Assembly (NCBI RefSeq): GCF_900188095.1
Contig: NZ_FZOT01000008.1
Span: 62,001-126,000 of the forward strand
Origin: Noviherbaspirillum humi
GTDB taxonomy: Bacteria > Pseudomonadota > Gammaproteobacteria > Burkholderiales > Burkholderiaceae_D
Length of the DNA: 64,000 nt
Direction of reading: 5' to 3'
Part shown: in pieces, positions 45,618 through 54,158 of the stretch
Layout of the letters: the number at the start of each line of letters is the position of its first letter
Position numbering within the stretch: position 1 is the first letter of the stretch
Translations under genes and position numbers: made by a program
Notes under the pieces: model-generated
Told to the model about the DNA's origin: nothing
Seen by the model: the letters and a program-made list of their open reading frames with translations, nothing else
The model's database searches: none

Positions 45618-46424
45618 GTGAAAGCATTCTCGAAAGTGATCTTGCTATTTTCTGCTGTCATATCAGCAGGCTGCGAAGGAACCATGCCGTCCATAGGGGA
45701 CAACAGCGCGAAAACAGTCGCCACTGGGTCCGCCGGCGGAGCCACTGCCCAGAATGCATCCTCGAAACTGGAGAAATGTGACAAGCCGCTAGGCACGATT
45801 GCAATCGTTGAAGACACTACGCAACCCTGGTTCGGCTATTTCAGACAGCAGTATCAGCTGCAATCAACCACTCCCGTGCTTCGCCTCATCGTTCAGCAAT
45901 CCAATTGCTTCGTCGTCGTCGAGCGTGGCCGAGCGATGGGAAACATGAACACTGAACGGGAATTGCAGGCACGCGGGGAACTCCGGAACGGCTCGAACTT
46001 CGGGAAGGGCCAGATGGTGTCGGCAGACTACTCGCTCAGCCCCTCGGTCACCATCAGCCAGAAAGGCACAGGTGGAGCAGGAGGATTTGGCGGCGGCCTG
46101 ATTGGCGCAATTGGAAGTGTCGTGGCAGCGGGAATGAAGTCGAATGAAGCGTCAACGATGCTCCTGATGGTGGATAACCGCTCTGGCGTTCAGCTCGCAG
46201 CCGCTGAGGGCTCGGCGAAAAACTTCGATATGTCCGGCGGCTTCGGATTTTTGGGATCGAGCTTCGGCGGTGGCGCCGGCGGATTTACGAACACGCCGCA
46301 AGGCAAGGTTCTGGTCGCCGCATTCATGGACAGCTACAACAACATTGTTCGCGCGACGCGCAACTATGTAGCTCAGAATGTTGAAGGTGGGCTTGGGAAG
46401 GGCGGGAAGCTAAAAGTCAATTAA
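45618..46424 (+). CDS. CsgG/HfaB-like outer-membrane lipoprotein
   Basis: 268 residues. The signal peptide ends with lipobox VISAGC, so Cys19 is the lipidation site. The domain resembles CsgG: PLGTIAIVEDTTQPWF, TPVLRLIVQQSNCFVVVERGRAMGNMNTERELQ, then ADYSLSPSVTIS, and a Gly-rich segment (GGAGGFGGGLIGAIGSVVAAG) where CsgG has its membrane hairpin. The C terminus keeps the long helix AAFMDSYNNIVRATRNYVAQ. In CsgG this fold forms a nonameric secretion pore for curli. No curli subunit or CsgE/F gene is near, so the secreted substrate, if any, is unknown. The ATG has AGGGAAAAAATC upstream. Confidence 0.75.
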   Translation: MKAFSKVILLFSAVISAGCEGTMPSIGDNSAKTVATGSAGGATAQNASSKLEKCDKPLGTIAIVEDTTQPWFGYFRQQYQLQSTTPVLRLIVQQSNCFVVVERGRAMGNMNTERELQARGELRNGSNFGKGQMVSADYSLSPSVTISQKGTGGAGGFGGGLIGAIGSVVAAGMKSNEASTMLLMVDNRSGVQLAAAEGSAKNFDMSGGFGFLGSSFGGGAGGFTNTPQGKVLVAAFMDSYNNIVRATRNYVAQNVEGGLGKGGKLKVN

Positions 46425-46716
46425 GCACCGCCTTTTAAAATTTGCAATACCAATGTTGCAGCGTGAATGGCCAGCTGATGTGCCCTGTGGCTATATTGAG
46501 TGCTCCAATCCACTTGTTTCTTATAACACTTCCAATAGCGAAAATCGGATTCGGAAGTTTGGAAAGAAGTAAAAATAACTAAGAATCGTTGAGTGCATTT
46601 ACTCCATTTAGAAAAGATTGAGTAAAGTTTCTTATTTACTTCTAGGTTGGCATAGCCATTGCTAAACCTTAAATGCTGTCTGATACCTTTAATCTTACTT
46701 ATCAATAGGAGAAATC

Positions 46717-47259
46717 ATGGCTACGGGCGTTAATCGTAATCAAGAAGTTGCTCAACTTTCCACCATCAAACAATCTGAAACTCCTTCGCTTAAACTAAAT
46801 GGACAAAACATTGTCACAATGGCGAATGTGCGGAATGTGCTAAGTGCAGCCCAACAAGGGGACAAGTTCGTCATCTCGCAATCCGGTCAAAAAGTAGATG
46901 TACAAGTCGCGGGAAACTACACAATGGCATGTCGAATTGCGAATCGAATAATCAAAGCAGACGATAAAAATGATCGCCTAGACCTCTCCGACTCCGTGGC
47001 TTTCGTCGTTAGCCTCGGAAACGATAAATATGCTGTCGTTGGTCCAGCTAAAATTGGCAAACTTCCGGGGTTGGTGTTTCCCAAAAAATTTAATTTGAAT
47101 AGTGCTGACTCCACTGCTGCTGCAAAAGTAGCTATTGGTATAGCGAACAGCTTTGGCTATGGTGGAAAAGAGCTTGCCGACTTTAGCGATTCTCAGATTG
47201 GGGTCCTTCATACATCTGGGCGATATGACCCACGGAATAGAACTATCGGTCATTTTTAA
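46717..47259 (+). CDS. Orphan low-GC protein (180 aa), unrecognised
   Basis: The ATG has AGGAGAAATC upstream, an excellent ribosome-binding site. The protein has no signal peptide, no membrane helix and no motif I know; it starts MATGVNRNQEVAQL and is beta-rich with repeated short hydrophobic strands (KFVISQSGQKVDVQVAG; SVAFVVSLGNDKYAVVGPA), a pattern suggesting a soluble small domain. Composition is near 43% GC, far below the chromosome, and it stands alone 292 bases after the CsgG-like gene. A recent acquisition is likely. Confidence 0.6.
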   Translation: MATGVNRNQEVAQLSTIKQSETPSLKLNGQNIVTMANVRNVLSAAQQGDKFVISQSGQKVDVQVAGNYTMACRIANRIIKADDKNDRLDLSDSVAFVVSLGNDKYAVVGPAKIGKLPGLVFPKKFNLNSADSTAAAKVAIGIANSFGYGGKELADFSDSQIGVLHTSGRYDPRNRTIGHF

Positions 47260-47357
47260 CCTTATTTTTATGTCATGCCAACTGAGGTCTGAATTGGCAC
47301 CCCGAGTGCGATCAATAGAGAATTTTTTCTAACTCTTTTAATTTCTCTGAAGCCGAG

Positions 47358-47382
47358 GCGGCATCGCTGGCAGCGATGCCGC
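47358..47382. terminator. Hairpin between convergent genes
   Basis: A perfect 11-bp stem (GCGGCATCGCT and its complement) with a three-base loop, about 100 bases after the orphan gene and 138 bases before the minus-strand cytochrome gene end. There is no T-tract. It may stop transcription from one or both sides. Confidence 0.5.
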
Positions 47383-47519
47383 TTAAGCTGATCCTCTTCT
47401 GACTGGGTTTCCAAGACAATCCATACATGTAGTTATAGGGACAATGCTTTCCTGAGCACTATGCGAGTATGGCGCAGCTCTGCACATTCATTGTCAATAA
47501 ACCTTCGAACCATCAATGC

Positions 47520-47813
47520 CTACTTCCCCTCCGTCAACACATAAGCCCACAACGCTTCAACATCCTCCGGCTTCAACGTCCCCTTCCACGCCGGCATCCC
47601 GCCCTTCCCGTTCATCACTGAATACAGAAAGCGCGGCTTGGCGTCCTTCGGAAACTTCCGCAGGTCGTAGGTCACCGTGCCCGGGTTGACCATGTCCGGC
47701 CCATGGCAGGTGATGCAGTTGTTCTCATAAACCGATTTCCCCGCTTCCGAGAGCGGGACTTCGGCGTGGGCAGTGGCGGCCGCCAGCAGCAGCGTCAACG
47801 CGATCAATTTCAT
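47520..47813 (-). CDS. Monohaem cytochrome c of the PQQ dehydrogenase operon
   Basis: 97 residues. The signal peptide MKLIALTLLLAAATAHAE precedes a class I cytochrome domain with CITCH haem site and axial Met in GKGGMPAWKGTL, closed by PEDVEALWAYVLTEG. It starts 11 bases after the PQQ dehydrogenase stop, so it is the natural periplasmic electron acceptor of that enzyme. The ATG at 47813 has GAGG upstream; an earlier GTG would add five residues and overlap the dehydrogenase gene. Confidence 0.88.
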   Translation of the reverse strand: MKLIALTLLLAAATAHAEVPLSEAGKSVYENNCITCHGPDMVNPGTVTYDLRKFPKDAKPRFLYSVMNGKGGMPAWKGTLKPEDVEALWAYVLTEGK

Positions 47814-47824
47814 TACATCCTCAC

Positions 47825-49507
47825 TCACTTGTTATCGAACAGGGCGAAGGTCCAGGCGGAGCCGCCGGTGGGTACGTTCCGCAAACGTTCGTCGCCGCTG
47901 TTCTGCGCGTACACCCCGCCGATGCCGCTCAGCACCGTGACGTACTGCCGTCCCTTGTGCTCCCAGGTGATGGGCTGGCTGACGATGCCGGAGCCGGTCT
48001 GGAAGCTCCATAGCACCTTGCCTGTGTTGGCGTCGAAGGCCTTGAAGGCGCCGAGCATGTCGCCGGTGAAGACGATATCGCTGGCGGTGACGAGGGTACC
48101 GGCCCAGTGCGGGATCTGCGCCGGCACCTGCCACTTGATATTGCCGGTGAGCGGATCGATGGCCTTCAGGTAGCCGCGGTTGCCGTCTTCCGGATAGAGC
48201 TTCTTGATCGACACGCCCATGTAAAGCTGGCCGCGCGACTTGTATTCCACCGGGCCCTTGCCGACGATCTCCATGCCGAATTCCAGCGTGTTGGCATACA
48301 GGAGGCCGGTGCGCGGGCTGTAGGCCATCGGATGCCAGTTCACGCCGCCGCTGTTGGAAGGCCAGGTTTCGATCTTGTCGTTGTTCTCCATGAAGCGCTT
48401 GGTGGCGGCCGAAAGGATGGGTCGGCCGTTCGGATCGAGGCCGTCGGCCCAGGTGACTTTCACGAACTTGTTGCCGGCGATGTACTTGCCGTTGCTGCGG
48501 TCGAGCACGTACATGAAGCCATTCTTGTCGGCGTGCATCAGCACCGGGCGGGTCTGGCCGTTGACCTTGATATCGGCCAGCACCATCTGGCTGATGCTGT
48601 CGAAGTCGAAGGCATCGTTCGGCGTGAACTGGAAAGCCCAGACCAGCTCGCCGGTCTTGGGCCGCACCGCGATCACCGAGGCGGTGTTCTTGTTGTCGCC
48701 CTTGCGGCCGCGCGAATCCCATGGCCCGGCATTGCCGGTGCCCCAGTAGACCAGGTCCAGCTTGGGATCGTAGGAGCCGGGGCCCCAGGTGGTGCCGCCG
48801 CCGCGCTTGGCCATGTCGTTGCTGGGCCAGCTGTCGCTGCCCGGCTCGTTCTCCCCCGGAACGGTGTGATGCCGCCACAGTTCCTTGCCGGTGGCCGGAT
48901 CGAAGCCGGCGATGAAGCCGCGCACGCCGTATTCGCCGCCGGCCATGCCGGTGATGAGCACGCCGTTGGCAACGATGGGCGAGCCGGTGATGGAGTAGCC
49001 GTCTTCCCAGTCGAGCAGCTTGGTGCGCCACAGTTCCTTGCCGGTCTTGGCATCCAGGGCCTGCATGAAGGCATCCGGCGTGCCGCGGAACACCTTGCCT
49101 TCATAGAGCGCCGCGCCGCGGTTGACCTGGCCGCAGCAGATCACCCGCGCCAAGCCGGGATCGAGATCGAGGGCGGAACGCCACAGCACCCGGCCGCTCA
49201 GCGCGTCGATGGCGAAGGTGGCGTTGAAGGTGGTGACGTACATCACGCCGTCATGGATCACCGGCTGCGCCTGCTCGCCGGTATTGCTGGCGAGCGAGGT
49301 GTTCCACACCGGGACCAGGCGCTTGACGTTGGTCTTGTTGATCTGGGTCAGCGGGCTGTAGCGCTGGGCGGCGTAACCCATGCCGTTGACCAGCACGTCG
49401 CCGGTGGTTTGCGCATCGTTGAGCAGGTCTTGGGTGGTTTGCGCGCCGCTGAGCGCGCAAAGGCCGAGCAGGCCGGCGGCGACGCCGGTGCGGATGATGG
49501 ACTGCAT
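47825..49507 (-). CDS. PQQ-dependent alcohol dehydrogenase, probable lanthanide type
   Basis: 560 residues, eight-bladed propeller quinoprotein in the periplasm (signal peptide ending SGAQ). Seen features: adjacent cysteines Cys124-Cys125 (VICCGQVNRG) that form the ring near PQQ, metal ligands Glu192 in GGEYGVRG and Asn259 in YWGTGNAGPWD, and catalytic Asp301 in DAFDFDS. The residue two after it is Asp303. In XoxF and PedH the second Asp marks lanthanide use, while calcium enzymes have Ala or Ser there. It oxidises primary alcohols or aldehydes and passes electrons to cytochrome c, encoded next. It is part of a six-gene operon with aromatic-degradation enzymes, so an aromatic alcohol is a plausible substrate. 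Confidence 0.9.
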   Translation of the reverse strand: MQSIIRTGVAAGLLGLCALSGAQTTQDLLNDAQTTGDVLVNGMGYAAQRYSPLTQINKTNVKRLVPVWNTSLASNTGEQAQPVIHDGVMYVTTFNATFAIDALSGRVLWRSALDLDPGLARVICCGQVNRGAALYEGKVFRGTPDAFMQALDAKTGKELWRTKLLDWEDGYSITGSPIVANGVLITGMAGGEYGVRGFIAGFDPATGKELWRHHTVPGENEPGSDSWPSNDMAKRGGGTTWGPGSYDPKLDLVYWGTGNAGPWDSRGRKGDNKNTASVIAVRPKTGELVWAFQFTPNDAFDFDSISQMVLADIKVNGQTRPVLMHADKNGFMYVLDRSNGKYIAGNKFVKVTWADGLDPNGRPILSAATKRFMENNDKIETWPSNSGGVNWHPMAYSPRTGLLYANTLEFGMEIVGKGPVEYKSRGQLYMGVSIKKLYPEDGNRGYLKAIDPLTGNIKWQVPAQIPHWAGTLVTASDIVFTGDMLGAFKAFDANTGKVLWSFQTGSGIVSQPITWEHKGRQYVTVLSGIGGVYAQNSGDERLRNVPTGGSAWTFALFDNK

Positions 49508-49618
49508 GCGTTTGTCTCCCTGTGTGCTTGTTGGGTTCATGGATGTCTTCGGCCGCTTCGGCGCGGCTCTTCTGTGAAAGCGCACGGCGGCTCAAGCCGC
49601 CATGCGCGGGCTTTCAAG

Positions 49619-50590
49619 TCAATCCGCCGTGATGTTGTGCTGCCGGGTGAAGGTTTTCCAGCGCACGACATCTTTCTTGATGCTGTCATTGATTTCTTCC
49701 GGCGAGCTCGTCGCCGGCACCAGCCCCTGGCGCATCAGGGACTCCTTTACGTCCGGCATGGCCATGATGGCGGCCATCTCCTGGTTGAGCCTGGCCACCA
49801 CCGGCTTGGGCAGGTTCGCCGGACCGGCGAGCCAGAAATACAGGTCCACGTCGAGGTTCTTGATGCCGAGTTCGCCCATGCTCGGCACGTCCGGCGCCAG
49901 CACCGAGCGGCTCTCGCCGGACACCGCCAGGATGCGCAGCTTGCCCTGGCGGACAAAGGGCAGCGCGGTATGCACCGGCAGTACCATCAGCTGGATGTGG
50001 CCGCCGAGCAGATCGGTATTCGCGCCGGCGGCGCCCTTGTAGGGCACATGCACCATGTCGATGCCGAGACGCTCCTTCAGGATTTCCACCGCAAGGTGCT
50101 GGGGCGTGCCGTTGCCCGGCGAGCCGTAGTTGATCTTGCCGGGCCGCGCCTTGGCATAGCTGGCCAGCTCGTCGAGACTCTTTACCGGCAGCGCGTCCGG
50201 GTTCACCACCAGCGCCAGCGAGCCGAAGGCGAGCTTGCTGATCGGCGTGAAGTCCGCCACCGGGTCGTAGGGAATCTTCTTGTACAGGGCCGGCGTCATG
50301 GTGAAGGTGTTTACCGTGATCATCAGCGTGTTGCCGTTGGGTGCGGCCTTGGCCACCGCTTCGGCGCCGATGTTGCCGGAAGCGCCCGGCCTGTTGTCGA
50401 CGATGAAGGGCTGGCCGAGGCGTTCCTGCAGCTTCGGGCCGACGGTCCGCGCGATGATGTCGATGCCGGTGCCGGGCGTGTAGGGCACGATCAGCGTGAC
50501 CGGCTGGGACGGATAAGTCTGGCTTTGGGCGGCGCCGGCGGCGGCCAGGCACAGCGATGCGACGCCGATGAAGCGGATCAAGGACTGCAT
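49619..50590 (-). CDS. Bug-family substrate-binding protein of the MarR operon
   Basis: 323 residues. A signal peptide ends at AAGAAQSQ. Hallmarks are YPSQPVTLIVPYTPGTGIDII, DNRPGASGNIGAEAVAKAAPNGNTL and HVPYKGAAGANTDLLGGHI. It lies 66 bases after the amidohydrolase gene and 111 before the PQQ dehydrogenase gene, in the same direction, and so probably binds the substrate of that pathway, likely an aromatic or carboxylic acid. No TctA/B partners are in the window. Confidence 0.9.
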   Translation of the reverse strand: MQSLIRFIGVASLCLAAAGAAQSQTYPSQPVTLIVPYTPGTGIDIIARTVGPKLQERLGQPFIVDNRPGASGNIGAEAVAKAAPNGNTLMITVNTFTMTPALYKKIPYDPVADFTPISKLAFGSLALVVNPDALPVKSLDELASYAKARPGKINYGSPGNGTPQHLAVEILKERLGIDMVHVPYKGAAGANTDLLGGHIQLMVLPVHTALPFVRQGKLRILAVSGESRSVLAPDVPSMGELGIKNLDVDLYFWLAGPANLPKPVVARLNQEMAAIMAMPDVKESLMRQGLVPATSSPEEINDSIKKDVVRWKTFTRQHNITAD

Positions 50591-50656
50591 GATGTCTCCT
50601 TCTCTTCCTTCCGTTGGTGTGCGCCGCTCCAGCGTCTCCCGCGGCAGGGAGTCCTG

Positions 50657-51670
50657 CTACTCCTTCATGCCCAGCAGCTTGAGCGCGTTGAGCAGATAGA
50701 TCTTGCGCTTGTCTTCGTCCGACAGGTTGAGCGATTCGATGGAACGCATGCCTTCGCGGATGAACATCGGCCCGCCCTCCGGATCGAAGGGGCAGTCGCT
50801 GGCGAACACCACCTTGTCGGGGCCGAAGAAATCGAGGCCGCAGCGCAGCGCCGAGGCGGACCCGCCGAGCACCGTGTCGCCGAAGAACATGCGGAAATAC
50901 TCGATCGGCTTCTTCGCCATGCGCTTGAGGATGTCCTCGTAGTTCTCGTCGGCGCTGCGGCTGCCGAGCTGCGCCCAGAGCGTTTCCGCGCGGCCGGAGA
51001 AGTACGGGATCATGCCGCCGCAGTGATGGGTGATGATGCGCATTTCCGGCAGGCGGTCGAACAGGCCGGAGAAGACGATGCGCGCCATCGCCGCGCTGGT
51101 TTCATAGGGCCAGCCCAGCACCTGCCAGATTTCGTACTTGGATTTGGTTTCGGTCGGATAATCCGAGCGGGTGGCCGGCCGCGCCGGATGCATCCAGATC
51201 GGCACGCCGTGATGGGCGGTGGCGCGCTCGAACACCGGATAGAACTCGGGATCGTCGAGAGGGCGGCCGTTGATGTTGGTGGAGAGCTGGATGCCGCGCG
51301 CGCCGAGCTCGCCGATGGCGCGGTCCATCTCCTGCAGCGCCGCCGGGATATTGTTCATCGGCAGCGCGGCGACGAAAGCCGGAAAGCGGTCCGGCCAGCG
51401 CTGCACCATGGCTGCCATGTCGTCGTTGGCGATGCGGGCCAGCTGCGGCGACAGCTCGGCGTCGCCCAGCGCCTCCGGCGACGGCAGCGACAGCGTCAGC
51501 ACCTGCTGCACGTCGGGAAACTGCTTCAGCATTTCGACCCGGTGCTCGATATCCCACAGCATGCGCAGGCTCGTCATGCGCTTGACGATGCCGGCATCCT
51601 TGGAGTGCTGCTTCATCATCTCCAGGTAGCGCTGCGGCATCACGTGGTTGTAGATGTCTATCTTCTTCAT
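50657..51670 (-). CDS. Amidohydrolase-2 (ACMSD/decarboxylase-like) protein
   Basis: 337 residues in a TIM-barrel fold of the ACMSD group, which includes 2-amino-3-carboxymuconate semialdehyde, resorcylate and 5-carboxyvanillate decarboxylases. Metal residues: His in WMHPAR, His in ITHHCGGMI, Asp in FASDCPFDPEGG. The N-terminal site reads IDIYNHVMP, so the usual first His of the His-x-His pair is a Tyr here, which is unusual for a metal enzyme of this family. Substrate unknown. It follows the FAD monooxygenase by 48 bases, so a ring-modifying step after hydroxylation is plausible. Confidence 0.85.
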   Translation of the reverse strand: MKKIDIYNHVMPQRYLEMMKQHSKDAGIVKRMTSLRMLWDIEHRVEMLKQFPDVQQVLTLSLPSPEALGDAELSPQLARIANDDMAAMVQRWPDRFPAFVAALPMNNIPAALQEMDRAIGELGARGIQLSTNINGRPLDDPEFYPVFERATAHHGVPIWMHPARPATRSDYPTETKSKYEIWQVLGWPYETSAAMARIVFSGLFDRLPEMRIITHHCGGMIPYFSGRAETLWAQLGSRSADENYEDILKRMAKKPIEYFRMFFGDTVLGGSASALRCGLDFFGPDKVVFASDCPFDPEGGPMFIREGMRSIESLNLSDEDKRKIYLLNALKLLGMKE

Positions 51671-51718
51671 AGTGTCTCCTCCTCTTGCTGTTGTCTGGTT
51701 ATGCGAGGATGCTGCAAC

Positions 51719-53407
51719 TCAATCCGGCGGCGGCGCCCTGCCGGTCAGCCGCGCCAGCACGGCCGGCGCCTCGCCGGCATTATGGCCGCGCCACGCGACG
51801 ATCTGGTCCGGCCGGATCAGCGCCAGCGGCGCTTCGTACATCGCCAAGATTTCCGGCGCCGGATGCGCCACCCGTGTCATTTCCAGCCCCAGCCGGGCCG
51901 CTTCCTCGAGGAAAGGCGTTGCATCCGGCGGCTGCGGACCGAGGGCCAGCAGCGTCCACTCGGGTCCGAAGGTGTCGTACAAGGATACGCCATCGCCCAC
52001 CCAGATGTGCGGCGGGCGGCCGCCTGGACAGGCGCTGGGAATGTATTCGTTGGCCGCGTCCGGCGGCGGCCGGGTGCCGTCGGAAAAGATGGCTGGCGAA
52101 CCGTCGTAGCGGCCGCCGAAGGTGATGCCGGGGATGTTGAACTCGGCCCGGCCGTGCGCTTCCAGGTATTCGCCGGCCTTGCGCCGCGCTTCGCGCCCGG
52201 CGTCGCTGTCTTCCTCCAGTTCCGGCACCGGCATGAACAGTCCGAGCGAATCGGCGAAGCGCCTGGCGTAGCCGGTATTGCGCACCGCCAGCGGCCGGCG
52301 CTCGGCTTCATAGCTGTCGAGCAGGGCCGGCGCCGCCTGCCCCTTCAGCACCGCCGCCAGCTTCCAGCCGAGGTTGACCGCATCTTCCACCGCGGTGTTG
52401 TAGCCGAGGCCGCCGGTGGGGGTGAACAGGTGCACCGCATCGCCGCCGAGAAAAACCCGGCCGCGCTGGAAATGGTCGGCCACCAGCGCATGGCCGGCGG
52501 TCCAGCTGCGGCGCGACAGCACTTCGGTTTTCACCGGCGCGCCGACCGCCCGCTGGAACATGCGCGCCGCCTCGTCGTCGGTGATCTCGTCCTCGTTCTC
52601 GTGCGGCTTGAGCTGGGTGTGGAAGGCGAACTCGCCTTTGCCGTCCACCGCCGCCATGAAGGCCCGGCGGTCGGCATTGAAGCTGACGTTCATCCAGGCC
52701 GGATCGTGCGGCACCGCCTCGTAGAAGTCCGGCGCGCGCAGGTAGATCGCATACATGCGCCCGCCCATGAAGTCGCGCGCCACGCCGGTCTCGCCGGCAT
52801 AGCGGAAGCCGAGCTGCTGGCGCACCGGGCTGCGCGGGCCGTCGGCGCCGACGAGGTAGTCGGCGCGCAGCGTCTGCCGCTCGCCATCCTGTATGCGCTC
52901 CACCTCCACCTCCACCGCATCGCCTGAATCGCGGAAGGCCGTCATGCGCCAGCCATAGTTGACCGAGATGCCAGGCAGCTTTTCGGCATGCTTGCGCAGC
53001 ACCGCCTCGACGAATTTCTGCGACACCCGGTGCGGCAGCTCGGCCGCGCCCCAGGCGCCCTTCAGCGTGCTGACGCGCTCACGCGCCTGGCGCGCCGTCG
53101 GCAGGCGGAAACGGCCGAGCTCGTGGGTAGCGTAGCGGGTGAAATAGGCGATGTCGGTGGGGAAGTCCGGCGGCAGGCCGAGGCTGCGTATTTCTTCCGC
53201 AATGCCGAGGCGCCGGAAATGCTCCATGGTGCGCGCCTGGGTGGCATTGGCCTGGGGATTGAAGGCGGTGCCCGGCTTTTCATCGACCAGCACGGCGCTG
53301 ATGCCGCGCCGGCCGAGTTCGTTGGCGAGCATCAAGCCGCAAGGGCCGCCGCCGACGATGACGACAGCGCTTCGGGATGGGAGAGCAGCAGGCACGGCAG
53401 ACCCCAA
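51719..53407 (-). CDS. FAD-dependent aromatic monooxygenase (PheA/TfdB-type)
   Basis: 562 residues. Rossmann FAD site VVIVGGGPCGLMLANELGRRG at the start; the DG motif as ADYLVGADGPRSPVRQQLG; GD motif as GRVFLGGDAVHLFTPTGGLGYNTAVEDAVNLGWKL. A thioredoxin-like C-terminal domain follows from about residue 430, as in PheA phenol hydroxylase and similar flavoproteins. It hydroxylates aromatic rings with NAD(P)H and oxygen. The start codon is not clear (TTG at 53407, GTG four codons later). It follows the MarR gene by 49 bases. Confidence 0.9.
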   Translation of the reverse strand: MGSAVPAALPSRSAVVIVGGGPCGLMLANELGRRGISAVLVDEKPGTAFNPQANATQARTMEHFRRLGIAEEIRSLGLPPDFPTDIAYFTRYATHELGRFRLPTARQARERVSTLKGAWGAAELPHRVSQKFVEAVLRKHAEKLPGISVNYGWRMTAFRDSGDAVEVEVERIQDGERQTLRADYLVGADGPRSPVRQQLGFRYAGETGVARDFMGGRMYAIYLRAPDFYEAVPHDPAWMNVSFNADRRAFMAAVDGKGEFAFHTQLKPHENEDEITDDEAARMFQRAVGAPVKTEVLSRRSWTAGHALVADHFQRGRVFLGGDAVHLFTPTGGLGYNTAVEDAVNLGWKLAAVLKGQAAPALLDSYEAERRPLAVRNTGYARRFADSLGLFMPVPELEEDSDAGREARRKAGEYLEAHGRAEFNIPGITFGGRYDGSPAIFSDGTRPPPDAANEYIPSACPGGRPPHIWVGDGVSLYDTFGPEWTLLALGPQPPDATPFLEEAARLGLEMTRVAHPAPEILAMYEAPLALIRPDQIVAWRGHNAGEAPAVLARLTGRAPPPD

Positions 53408-53456
53408 TTGACTGGATTCCGCTTAAGGTAAGGTTTCCTTACTAACTCGTCAAGCG

Positions 53457-53975
53457 CTATCCATGCGGCAATGCCGCATGCGCCTCTTCCCGCGCACCGT
53501 ATTTTTCCAGTGCCTGCTTCATCAGCTCGAGGCCGGCGGCGCCGATTTCTCGCCGCATCTCGCTTTCCGCCCGGTCCAGCGCGATATGGAAGGCATTCAG
53601 CCATTCCAGTCCCTGGTCGCTGAAATAAACGATGCGGGCCCGCCTGTCGATGGGATCGGGCCGGCGTTCGACCAGGCCGCGCTCTTCCAGCTGCGCGATC
53701 AGTTCGCCCATGGCCTGCTTGGTCATGCCGGCGCGGCGCGCCAGTTCGGTGGCGCGCGTGCCTTCGATGTCGAGGTTTCGGGTCACGCCGATATGGCTCA
53801 GGCTGCAGCCGCCATGCCCGGCCTGCTCCATCTGTTCGAGGATGCGCTTCTCGAAGCGCTGGATCGCGTTGTTCAGCAGGCGGCCGATGTTATGGCGGCG
53901 CCAGCCCTGATCGGTCGTGCGCGGACGCTTCTGCGTCGCGGCCTGCGGCTTCCTGTGGTTGGCGCTGTCCGGCAT
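53457..53975 (-). CDS. MarR-family transcriptional regulator
   Basis: 172 residues. The winged-helix core spans about residues 35-140, with TRATELARRAGMTKQAMGELIAQLEERGLVERRPDPIDRRARIVYFSDQGL containing the recognition helix and wing (DPIDRRAR). An N-terminal basic extension precedes it. Being the first gene of the operon, it likely represses its own promoter and is released by the aromatic substrate, the usual MarR arrangement. The start region is shared with the divergent AMP nucleosidase gene. Confidence 0.9.
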   Translation of the reverse strand: MPDSANHRKPQAATQKRPRTTDQGWRRHNIGRLLNNAIQRFEKRILEQMEQAGHGGCSLSHIGVTRNLDIEGTRATELARRAGMTKQAMGELIAQLEERGLVERRPDPIDRRARIVYFSDQGLEWLNAFHIALDRAESEMRREIGAAGLELMKQALEKYGAREEAHAALPHG

Positions 53976-54158
53976 CGGTCGGTGAATGTGTCGATGGATT
54001 GAGGTCGCTCAAGTGTAGCGCATCATCACCATGCTGCGATCACGCTTCGCCGAATGCAGGTGCTTGGGGTAGACTCGAAAGCGTCGACGGATGATTCCCT
54101 CTGGCATGTGTGTTGCACAGGGCTCTCGCATATGCCGCCTAATGGAAGGAGCTGCACC

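Noticed and set aside
46421-46705. 94-residue AT-rich minus-strand frame between the CsgG-like and orphan genes
   Set aside because: No ribosome-binding site of note, no recognised motif, and it fills an AT-rich intergenic region expected to hold the orphan gene promoter.
48107-52927. 1606-codon open frame on the plus strand opposite the MarR operon
   Set aside because: Antisense shadow: composition dominated by His, Arg, Gly and Ala, and all of it overlaps well-identified genes on the minus strand.
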